DNA from: Macrobrachium rosenbergii
Taxonomy: Eukaryota; Arthropoda; Malacostraca; Decapoda; Palaemonidae
Direction of reading: 5' to 3'
Assembly (NCBI RefSeq): GCF_040412425.1
Contig: NC_089749.1
Span: forward strand, 34,673,070-34,737,069
DNA: 64,000 bases
In this document: positions 10,613 to 22,600 of the stretch, piece by piece
Layout of the letters: each line of letters opens with the position of its first letter
Numbering within the stretch: position 1 is the stretch's first letter
Translations under genes and position numbers: made by a program
Notes under the pieces: model-generated
Told to the model about the DNA's origin: nothing
What the model saw: the letters and a program-made list of their open reading frames with translations, nothing else
The model's database searches: none

Positions 10613-13600
10613 GTAATTTTTATTATTATTATTATTCAGAAGATGAACCTTATTCATATGAAACAAGCTTCCAAAGAATATGATGTTCATTAGGAAGAAG
10701 TAAGAGGAGGTAAAGGGAAATACAGAAAGAAGAGATATCAATTATTACTAAGAAAAAATAAATTAATAAATTAATATTAATAGATAAAAATTTATTAAAA
10801 TGCCATAATAGTATTAGGATAGTAATGCATTGCATCTTCACTTGAACTTTTGAAGTTCCAATTGCACGACATCCTAAGGGAGACTGTTCCACAGTCCAGT
10901 GGGATGAGGAATAATGGACCTCTGGAACTGAAGTTCTACAGCAAGACACATTTACTGCATATTGGTGCTGCTGTTCAGCAAATTTGGTTGCTCTAGGCAG
11001 GAAAATAGGATCAAGGATCAATTTTGAATGTGAAAGATCTCTGTTAAAATACAACTTATGAAAAAGTGACAAACAAGAGACCATCAATCGATGGTCCAAG
11101 TCATAACTGCTAATATTAGGAAACAGAAACCTACCACCATGAACTACTCTGTCTAAAACAGATAAAGCTCTGGCAGAAGCAGACATCAATAGCAGAAAAC
11201 AGCATTCTAGTAATGGAAGGACAAATAACCTAAAAGGCCTTTCGTACAATACCTAACTTTTGTGCGGCATTTGCTGACACTTTCATTAGATGTTTCTCAA
11301 AAGTAAGATGTGAGTCAAAAGTTACACCTAGAATACACTTGAAAAAAAAAAAACTCAACACCTTTTTCTCTCTCTTGTAAATGACACAAGTAGGTAGGAA
11401 GATAGCCTATCTGTGTATATCCACAGCCTTCCATGGTTTTATCACCAGTGATGTATTTTTATTCAGCAACTTTCGTATCAGCTACCATATTGTATTACCT
11501 ACACAAGATACAAAATGTGTATGTTTGAAATATTGATGTAGGCTGGACATTACGCTCACAGTATCCATTTGCATAAGTCAAATAGGCTATTACAACTGTA
11601 ATTAAGATAAAGATAATTGTGATGAAATGTATTTTATTTACCGAATCCACTTATACTGTGTTATTATCATGTTATACCTTCCTGTAGGAACAAGTAACAA
11701 ATTTAAAAGTAATTTGTATTTTCATATAAGTAACTTATCAAGTAATTATATAGTTACTGTATACTTTTTCATTAGCGCAGCAGCTTAAATTTTAAAAATC
11801 GTGGTACAGTAGAGCTTCTATTGTTTTCTTGTAGGTGACTACCCTGCCCACTATCAGGGAGCAATAGGAGCAACAAAGCAGAAAACGTCACTTCTTTTCT
11901 GCTGGCTTTTGATGTAACATCAGATGTTTGTAGCAGCCTTGTTTGGATTATTTCATCGCTATTTTGGGAATATCCTTCCAGGATTTGGTGATGTATTCAC
12001 TTTTCTGGTAACCCTCAAGCTTAGTTTGGTTAGTTTATTGCAATTTGTGACTTTTAATGATGTCAGACTCTAGTTCCTCCAGCATTAGATATTGTAGGGA
12101 GGGTTGTACAGTAAAACCCGCTGACTAAAGCAACCTACGATTCTCACACTATCCGCTTGGAATGTAGAGGACAAGTATGCACTAAGGATCTTACCTGTGA
12201 CGAATGTAAGGAGTGGGATGAAAGGCAGTGGAAGGTGTTAAAATCTCATTTACAAAATCTAGACAGATAGGAAAAGGAAGGCAGCATCTAGAGCCGAGAT
12301 TAGAGTTCGTAGTTTAGATCCTGCTCCTAAACCAAGTGTTGATGATCGTGCCATCACTTCTTCCCCTGCTTTAGCGTTGTTCCCCATCCTTAGTCCTCCT
12401 AATATTTTGCCATCCACTCCTGTGCATAGCTCCCATGCTTCTGAACCTGATGCCATTGCCAGCCTCGAGTGTAAGTTTGACAGTTGACTTTGTGGTCAAT
12501 ACATTGACCGAACTAGGGGCGTCCCTAAAAGTCCTGATGGACGAAGTGAATAGTGTTGTGCCAGAGCCAGTGGAGGAGGTGGCTGTCCATCCCGCCGACT
12601 CCCAGACAAAGGTCCCTGTCACACTCCCCTGAACCTGGGAGAAGACATACCGGAGGTCCAAAGGAGGTCAGTGGGGTTTGCCCAGGAGCAGTCACCCCCT
12701 CAACCGTACCTGTCGCTCAGGTACCATCAGACAGCCGTTCGAAAGGCATCTCTGTCAGTGCCCACCAGTTGTCTTCGGACTCAGAGTTATCCGGCCCTAA
12801 CAAGAGGTGTTCTTGGTGATTTCCGGGCGAATCCTGTCCCCCAAGAGACATCATGGCAACGAGTTCTCTCCCATTCCCTCAAAATGGACTAGAGATCCTC
12901 CTCTCAGTCCTCAACCAGGCTGCAGTGTATGGTGCAGCCCAGGGTACTTTTTGCCTGAGTGTTCTCATTCAGAGCGTCAGCATTTGGCACCCAAACACCC
13001 CTCAAGCAAGAAACACTCCTCATCTTCATGTAGGCACCCACACGAGTGCTCAGTGTGGTCTCCCGAGCAACATACCGCAGTCTCAGTCTCTGTCTCCGAG
13101 CGCCCATTGCCAATTCCCAAGCACCCAGCACCAACTCCTGAGTGCCCACTGCCTGCCTCTGCGTGCTCGGCACCAGTTACCAAGAGTTTGGCGCCAGCTA
13201 AGTGACCGTCTACTTCTTTGCCTGCACCCGTAGTGGAGGATCCATCTTTTGCTCATATTAAGCAGTAATTGGCGGACGTTCTAGGTTTACTTAATAAAGC
13301 TCCGGCTGGGACTAAACCTTCCAAAGACATCATTGTTGCTGATCTTGTCTGTGGAGGAGGAGGTAACTCAAGAACCGACTCCCTCTGCATATGCTTCTCT
13401 TCTGAGATATTTTTTAGCGACCTTTCCGTCACATTTTCAGCCAGCTGCTCCAGTTTCGCCCGCCTCTGCTTACCTTATGAGGAACCAGGTAGACCCCAGC
13501 TCTCGTCTTCCCAAGATGGTCCTTTTTTCCTCTGCGAGAACAGCACTTAAGGAGGTAGAAGATTGGCTCGTAGCGAAAAGGGAGCAAGGGAAGGCTGCTT

Positions 13601-16600
13601 TTGCCTTTCCATCATCGAGATTGTCAGCTAGGAGATACCTGTCCTATGCAATGGGAGAAGCCCCATCCTTGGGAGGTGCTGCCTCATCCCAAGGTGACTT
13701 CTTGGGACTGATTGACTCGGCTAGCTGCTCTGCCTTCTCGTCAGCTAAGGTTTTGTTTGCTCCCTCCGAATTAGACCACCTGGTGAGGAATATCTTCAAA
13801 GTCTTCAAGATTTTCAATTTCCTCGATTGGGAAGATCAAGGACTGTAATGCTTTGGCGGCGGACTATTCAGCGGACTGGCTTGGTGTACTGTCGTGAGCA
13901 GATAAAGCCATGAGAGATGGCTCCCTGGAGCTTGCGGCCCTTTTCTCCATTGGAGTTCTCAAGAAAAGGGAATTGTGGTGCTCATTCACCACAAAGGGAG
14001 TGACTTCATTTCAGAAGTCAGCTTTACTGTTTTCTCCTTTGGATAAGCAGTACTTGTTTCCTCAGTCGGCTTAAACTAAGGTATACTTAACTTAACTTTT
14101 CTTAGTCAGCTGTTAAGGAAATAGCTACTGACTTACAGAAGAAGTTGACCCAAGACCTATTAGCTCAGTCGTCCAAGCGCCCCAAAGAGCCTTCTTCCTT
14201 CGCTGGGAAATCTCTCTCTCCCCCCACTGCAACAGCCAGCCCTTTTGTGGAGGCAGACAGGGTTTCTCTTCCAAAATCTGATCCAAGGTGCAATTTACAG
14301 CAAGATCAATCAAGAGGACTTTGTCCAGACCATTTTCTAAAAAGTGATGCTTCTGTCCTTTGTGCACCTATGGGAGCCATACTCCTCCTTTTCTGGAAAA
14401 GGTGGAGTGTCAGAGGCGTGGAGCCTTGGACAGCCAAGCTCTTGAAGGAGGTGTACTCAATCCCATTCAAGGAGTACCCTCCACTAGTGTCCACGCCGAT
14501 CACATTGATAGCCTACTCAAAAGGCTCCGAGAGGTTTGCAGCTCTGTCAGAGGAAGTGTCATCCCTTCTAAGGAAGAGAGCCATAGAGGAAATGGAAGAT
14601 TGCACAACGAAAGAGTTTTACAACCACCTTTTCGTAGTCCCCAGGTCATTGGGGGGTTGGAGATCTGTCCTCAATGTCAGTGCTCTGAACTTCTTCGTAC
14701 AGAAGACAAAGTTCAAAATGGAGACAAGTCAGTCGATGCTATCATCCTTTCAACAGGGCAATTGGATGATCACCCTACATATGCAGGATGCCCATTTCCA
14801 TGTCCCTGTTCATCCGGACTCCAGGAAATATCTCAGATTCATCTTCGAGGGCAGAATCTTCCAATTTCGTGCCCTATGTTTCATCCTCTCCACAGCTCCT
14901 CAGGTATTTATGTGTGTAGTAGCACCTCTTTAGAAGTGGCTGCACCTTCTAGGAATCAGTGTAAACTTGTACATGGACAACTGGCTTCTCCATTCACCTT
15001 CACAGGAACAGTGCATGAAGGACCTTCAGAGAACCCTTCTCGCCCAGGAACTAGGGTTATTGATAAACTTCCAGAAATCCCAGTTGACTCAGACTCAGGA
15101 GATTCTCTGTTTAGGAACAAGGATAAATTCTCTGAGTTTTTGGGCTTTACTGTCTCCCAAGAGGATAGAATCTTCCCTACAGTCAGTACACAGCCTTCTT
15201 TCGCTCCCGTCTTGTTCTGCAAATTGTTGGATGAGCCTGTTGGGAACTCTCACATCCATCGAGAAGTTTGTGAAGTTAGGAAGACTGTATATGAGGCCTA
15301 AGAGTAAATTGGGACAGGAAGAAGCAACTGGACCTAGACTTCTTTGCAGACGCCTCAGACCTAGGCTGGGGAGCCCGTCTGGGGAACTTGGAAGCTTCCG
15401 GAATGTGGTCTCCGGAACAACGGAGCTTGCATATAAACGTGAAGGAGCTGACTGCCATTCATCTAGGCTTAATGTCCTTTGTAGACGCAGTCACAGACAG
15501 GACCGTGGTGGTGCACTCAGACAACACCACGGCTCTTTCCTATATAATGAAGCAAGGCTGGACCCACACCTTCTCCCTTTACAAAGGAACTTTTTGTTTA
15601 GACCAGAATGGGGTGAGGATAGTCACCCGCTTCATCCAAGGAAAGATGAACGTTTTAGCAGATGAATTAAGTTGTTTGGGACAAATTCTTCCTAGAGAAT
15701 GGACCCTGAACTCCATGATATGCAATAGTCTATGGGAGCGTTGGGCAGGCCGACTGTGGATCTGTTTGTCACATCAAAGAATCATCATCTTCCTCTGTTG
15801 TGTTCGATGGTCCTGGACCCTCAGGCATGGGAGATGGACGCTATGCTTTTAAATTGGTTGAATTTGGACCTTTATGCCTTAACTCCATTCAACATGGTAT
15901 AACAATGACCCTGATAGCTCTGTTTCGGTCACTCGAGGAGTGGTTCCTGGACCTTCTGAAACTTTTAGTGGATTTTCCTAGACTGCTCCCGCTAGATCCA
16001 TGTCTACTCAAACAGCCTGCCTTTGGAGATTCCATCAAAGACTATCTGCTCTAGCTCTGACAGGCTTCAGACTGTCTGGAGACTAATCAGAACAAAGGGA
16101 TTTTTGAGGCAAGCTGCAGAAGCTATTGCAGGATGTAGACGTCAATCTTCTTCCCAAGTCTACCAATCCAAGTGGGCAGTCTTCCGTTGATGGTGTAGCA
16201 GTTGTAACATCTTGTCTGCTAAAACCTCTATAGCCCAGATAGCAGATTTCCTCTTATAACTGAGGACTGCCAAGGGGCTCTCTTCATTGATCATCAAGGG
16301 CTATACAGCAATGGTGGGGTCTGTTTTTAAGCATAGAGGACCTGATTTGGCTTCTAACCAAGATCTTAGTGACCTTATTAAGTCTTTTGAGACTTCCAAG
16401 CAAGCAAGAACTGACTCAGTATCTTGGAACTTGGACAAGTTCCAAAGTGGTTAACGGGCCCCACTTTTAAGCCTCTCCATTCCACATCCCTTAAGAACTT
16501 GTCTATGGCCTGTAGTTCACTCACTCATTTGGCAAAGCATTTTCTTTGCCAAATGAGTGAGTGAACTACAGGCCATAGACAAGCGAATTGGATTCGCACA

Positions 16601-19600
16601 AGGAGATGCAGTCTGTACCTTTACGCTAGGTTTCCTGGCCAAAAACGAGACACCATCCAACCCCGGGCCATGCTCGTTTACCACTAAAAATCTTATGGAT
16701 ATCCTGGTCCAGAAGAGGAGGAAAGGGTCCTTTTCCCTGTTAGGGCTCTTAAGCTCTATGTGGACAAAACCAAGAGAATCAGAGGCCCTTCCAATAATCT
16801 CTGGTGCTCTGTCATGAATCCCTCTCAACCTCTATAAAAAATGCAGTAATTTTTTCTTAGAAACCTTATTTCAGGGGTGCACTCACAGATCCAGAATACG
16901 TCCTGTCTACCTTTAAGGTGAGGGCACACGAAATTAGGGCAGTCGCCACCTCATATGCTTTCAGGCATATGTCACTTTCAGCAATACTTCAGTCAACTTG
17001 CTGGAAGTGTAATTCCATTTTCACTACTCAGTATTTGAAGGAAATAGAGACATTTTTTGAAAATAGCAGTACATTGGGTCCATTATCGGTGGCTGGCATG
17101 GTATTGGAGGAAGAAGCATAGGAAGCATTCCTTCCTATCTTTGACCTCTTCGCCTTGAAATTTGGGGTGTTGAGTTTTTTTGGGGAGCCTAGGTGTACTT
17201 TGTACTTGGAGTGCCCACCGGTCTTCAGTGGTTGGGTGATGGTTTTTAATTATTTTACAGTGTAGGTGAAAGCGTTTTATGGTCTTTTTTGTCTTTCTGG
17301 TACTGTGCCCAGGGCAAGGGCAACTATTATTATGCTTTGTGAGTAATCGGAAAGCTCCTCTACTTTAAAGCCCCCACTTAAAAGGAGAGACTACTCACGG
17401 CTATTCTGCCATGTCTCTACAGGTCAAGATGAGCTCTGACCAGGGGCAGTGATCACCTGCAGTAGCTCTCTTACCAGGTAAGGAAACAACAAGCATTGTC
17501 TCAATACTAGCAAACTGTCTGTTTCTGATTCATTTTCATGACTGAATGTTTTGGAGTAGAATATGTCCATGGCTCCCACCTCCTATCAATGTGGGATTGA
17601 GCTATATAATTACTTGGTAAGTTACTTACCTGAAAATGTTATTTTCATGATAAAATTAAGTTTAATATATACTTACTGAGTAATTATAGATCAGAGTACT
17701 CCCTCCTCCCCTCTCATAGACATAAGGACACAAAAGAAGTAACATTTTCTGCTTTGTTGTCCCTATTGTTCCCTGATAGTGGGCAGGGTAGTCACCTAAC
17801 AATAAAATAATATAAGCGCTACTGCGATTTTTAAAATTTAAGCTGCCGTGCGAGTGGAAAAGTATAGCTATCCAATTCACTTGGCAAGTATATATGAAAC
17901 TTAATTTTATCATGAAAATACCATTTTTCCTAGATATATGAATCTGTACCACCCCACTTTGTCCCTGCATCCAAAGGAAATACCCGTCACTTACCTCCCT
18001 CAACCACCAGTTAGTTACCTTATTGTGAGGTTAAACAACAGACCCCAGCTGGAGCTTTAGGATACTCCTGGGTAGGGTTGTAACCCAAAAAGACAAGCTT
18101 TTTTCTCAGAAAAATTTTTTTTTTGCAAAAGAAACAGCCTGAAAAAAAGCCCTCAATTTTTTTTTAAACATTTATTTATGTTCTATTGCTTCCCAAACTA
18201 CAAAAAATGGCTAACTGTGCTTATATTATGCCTAGAGCTTGGGTAACAAGGCAATTTAACACTGGAAAGAGAAATCTATTAGTGTGAAAAATAAAAACTA
18301 GGGAAAGTAAGGAAAACTAATGGTATCTCAACCATCACCCACTTGAGATTATGAGTGTTTTGGGTACATAACTACATTTATATCATTAGAATTTCAAAAT
18401 TTCACATTTGGACAGTGAAATTTTCAATTATCAAACAAGTTTTACTGTTATTTTTCAATCATATTACAAAACCTTGAGGTACTGGGGTCTGTTATTTCAG
18501 TTTTAGTGCATTTGAACAGGAAAAAAGGTATGAAAACTGTATGATTGTCAAGAGTTCCTTAAAAGTATGTATGATGCAAGGCATATATGTGTTCAGCATC
18601 AAACATGTTCAACTGAAACTTGTATCATACATGTATCAGATTCAGAGGTATGAAAGCTGTATGATAGGTAACAGTTCCTTAAAAGTATCTATGGTACAGC
18701 ACGTGTTCAGTATCAAACTTGTTCAACTGAAACACATCGCTACTCGTATCAATAAGCTTTGTTCCAGAACCAAAGGAGATATGCATAGCATGGCAATGGG
18801 CAATTGTTGTGCTTGGAGAGTGGGTGGAAGGTTACTGTGCTCATTATAAGAGGTGGTATATGATATGGTGAAGGTGTGTCTTAAATAACATCACAAGTCT
18901 GTAGTAACTATAAGTGAGATCTTCAGAAATGGAGAAATTGGATGCAAGAAAAAAAAAACATGAAATAAAAATTTTTTTTCACAACCCTACTCCCCTACCC
19001 CTGGGTAAAAGACTCTGGTTAGTATACCTAGGAAAAAATACAAATTATTGTATTTTCAAATACACATCAAACGAGCCTCTAGGAACTACCTCCACTTTGT
19101 CCGTGACAGGACCCTTTACCAGCACAAAGACCTGTGCTTCAGACTAGGAATGATCCCTTATGTTTTCTTGAGTTTTCATCTTGGTGACAGCTTTGGCCCA
19201 TTTTCTTACCTTCTGCATTATGTCAACAACTAGTTGGTGTAGCATCCTCAGTGCTGTAGTAGCTCCAGGATAGAGACCACCACCTTGTATATTGTCACAG
19301 TTTGGGAGATCATAATGAAATGGATAAAGTTGGATTTTGTGCTCAAGCAGCTGGGCATGTTGTAAGACACAGTGGCAGTGATAGTTGTTCTGTTTGACTT
19401 TAATTTCAGCAAGTTAAGGGAAGTTACAACACAGTTTCTGTTTTGGCAAAGACAGCCAGCATCGGTTTGGCAAGCCATTGTCAGTCACCCATCATCTTTG
19501 GAGAAGCTTGTTACACACGATCGTGCCCATCAGCATTCACTTTAGTGGTGCCTGGAGCAACGCTGGTCAGCTGCCAGCGATCCTCCTTCTCATTCTGTGC

Positions 19601-22600
19601 TCCTCAGCCAGAAAGTAAAAGATAATCAGGCTTGTAACTGGATGACAGGAATCCCTTCACAGGAGTATTACTGAACTCCCACTTTCAGAGATACTTCTGT
19701 TCTTGGGTGCATTGAGGAAGAGGTATGGCATGAATGTGGGGAACTACAGTAATTGTTTTGAGAGTGTGAACAGGTGATGTTCATCTGCACATCAGTATCT
19801 TGAAGATGCAAGATATGTTGCTTGCCCTGCAAGAACTGTAGTGTTGATGAGCGATAACACCACCTTAGAGGCATACATCAACAAGTAGAAAGTATGTTCT
19901 TCCTCCTCATCTGTCAGTTGGCAAGGCAGATTAACGAGTGTATGATATGCTACACCTCTGAGCTGTCGGCCAGGTACATTCCAGGAAGGAGGGCTGTCAT
20001 GGCAGATCAGCTCAATCACCTAGGGCAATTGCATGGTAGAGGCTGGCCAAGCTTTGGGGAACATCTATGATTAACCTGTTTGCTGTTTGGCTATACAGAA
20101 AGCTTCCTGCTCCCCCATTCCAGACCCATGGACTACTCTGGAAGATGTCTCACAGTACCCAAGGGACCATTTGGACATTTATGCCTTTGTGATTTGCCAC
20201 ATGGTCAACCATGTGCTAAACACTTAGTTCTATCTCAGTCTGCTTGCTCCTTGGTTGATAAGTTCTATCCCACTCTGCTTGCTCCTCTGTTTGAGACACT
20301 CAGAGAGCTTACTCCATTGGCCCACACTATAATGTCAGCCCCGTGCTGAGATCCATCCTGTCTGTCGAGTCATTTTGTCATTACTGACGGAGGTTATCCA
20401 GCAGCTCATGCAAGGGAGTAGTTTTCCTTACAGGACTGTGCTGGAAATGTCATGCTGTCTCTAGTTGTCGTCAGCAGTTGCGTCTCAGGATAAGTTGGCC
20501 ATCTTCTGCAATTTTATCACAGAAGTGAGGTCTCACTGGGCAGAACCAGTTTTCAGTAGATCCCAGACTTCCTCATCCACCTTCATTGAGACAAACTCCT
20601 TTTGGTCCCCATAATGAAAGGCTGTCTACCTTGAGCCAGGGCTTCTGTTTGAAGGGCATGGACCTTTCCTCCATGGGAGAACTGTCCATGCTCATGAGGA
20701 GCTTGGGGCAGTCCAGGGCAATCCACAAATTTGAAACTCTGGAATGGAATGTGACACCTTGGGAGGAGTAATTGGATAAAAGACCTCTCAGGTTTGTTTT
20801 TCAGCCAGCTTTAGCTTAGTAGAAGCATACTGGTGATTTGTATTGCTTATGTTATCTAGTCTGGCATTCAGAGAACAATGGCTTCCTCACATTCTTATTA
20901 GGGCTTGTTTGTTAGTATCAGCAGGAACAAAAAAGATGTGTCCAGCAACTCTCTCATTCTGTTTTCATGAAGCATTCAAGTGGGTATACAGAGCATTCAG
21001 CTAAGGTTATGACCATCCAGTCTGGGATAGAACTTAATGATCTGAATCCATTATTTTATCATTGGCCTTCTTCTTGAGATGATAGTTGTGTATCAAGGAT
21101 ATAATCCTTTAAATTTTTATATGTGAATTATCCAGACTGAAAACTTGCTCTAGCTCAGGGCCCTATTAGCCCTTGCACCCTACCCATGACCAGGAAAAAG
21201 GTATCTCTAGGTTGAGAAGGAACAATGCCAAGTTCCAAGAGATGATGTGGCTAACATAGGAGAACAGTAATTATCTTGTGAAAAAGGTGATGATTTGTAT
21301 TATCTCAAGGACAAATTACAAATTTTCAAGATAATTTGTATTTCTCTTATATATAGTGCAGACCAGAGCCTTTTATCGTAATCCCACCCCAACCATCCCT
21401 GCATAGTCGCAGATGTCAAAGAAAAAGTACTGGGTTTCTGAGAGATGAGTGGTCAGTACCCCATCACTCACCCACTCACCACCAGTTAACCAACTTGTTA
21501 CATTGCTTCAAAAACCATTTTCATCTCAGGCCTGAAATACTCCTATACAGTATATAACAAGATAGTCACAGGAAGAGAGACTGAAAGGTAATAGAAATCT
21601 GTGCTGTGCATTTTTAGACCTAAAGAAAGTATTTGATAAAATACCAAGGGAGGAGTGCTTTGGTTAACCCTTAAACGCCGAGCCTCTATTTATAAAAGTG
21701 TCTGCCATATGCTGGCGGGGTTTAGGAGTTAGCGCCGAAGCAGAAAGAAAGCTTTTTAAAAGAATCACAGCACGCATAGTTTTTAAGATTAAGAGTTCAT
21801 TTTTAGTTCCTTTTTTTCTCATTGCCTGAAGTTTAGTATGCAACCATCAGAAATGAAAAAAATATCATTATCATATATAAGTATTGGAATATATGACCGC
21901 AAAAAAAAATTTCATATATAATTGTATACAAATCGTGCTGTGAGCAAAACGGTCAAAGCTAATGAGCTATTTTTTTTCGTTGTATTGTACACTAAATTGC
22001 GATGGTTTTGGTATATAACAAATTGTAAAACGATCAAAGCAACACAGAAAATATTATCACAAAATGTGCATGAATTCGTAACGTGCGGACGTAAAAAAAG
22101 TTTTTTTAAAAAATTCACCATAAATCGAAATATTGTGCTAGAGACTTCCCGTTTGTTGCAAAATGAAGGTAAATGATTGAATATTACTAGAATATAAGAG
22201 TTTTAGCTTACAATTGCATTTTTCGACCATTTCGGTCGAATCAAAGTTGACCGAAGGTTGAAATTTTGGCACTTATCGTGATTTATATGAAAATATTTCA
22301 AAACTGATGAAAGCTACAATCATGAGTTATTTTTTGTTGTATTCTGCATGAAATTGTGCACATTTTCATATATAAAACTTTATGTAACAGCTAATATAAA
22401 ATGGTGCAAAAATTACGACAAAGTGACTAAAGAAATTCAGAGATTTTCAGCAGAGTTAGTCGGAGGTAAGTAAAAAGTTTTTTTCAAAAATTCACCATAA
22501 ATCGAAATATTGTGCTAGAGACTTCTCATTTGTTGCAAAATGAAGGTAAATGATTGAATATTACTGGAATGTAAGAGTTTTAGCTTACAATTGCATTTTC

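Larger units (their letters stand above)
11718..17922 (+). mobile_element. DIRS1-like retrotransposon, element 2 (family A), near full length
   Basis: About 6.2 kb. The left terminal repeat (11718-11905) is the inverse of 17736-17922. Between them, in order, are relics of gag, RT, RNase H, a methyltransferase-like region and tyrosine recombinase, with an internal complementary region near the right end (about 17590-17680). This is the diagnostic DIRS1 layout. All coding parts are broken. The element sits inside a family B DIRS end at an ATTTTTCC site. Elements 4 and 5 are relatives. Confidence 0.8.

Noticed and set aside
10301..10693. 130-codon plus-strand frame with a long Ile/Tyr run
   Set aside because: It is a reading of the (TTA)n microsatellite and the antisense of the LINE tail.
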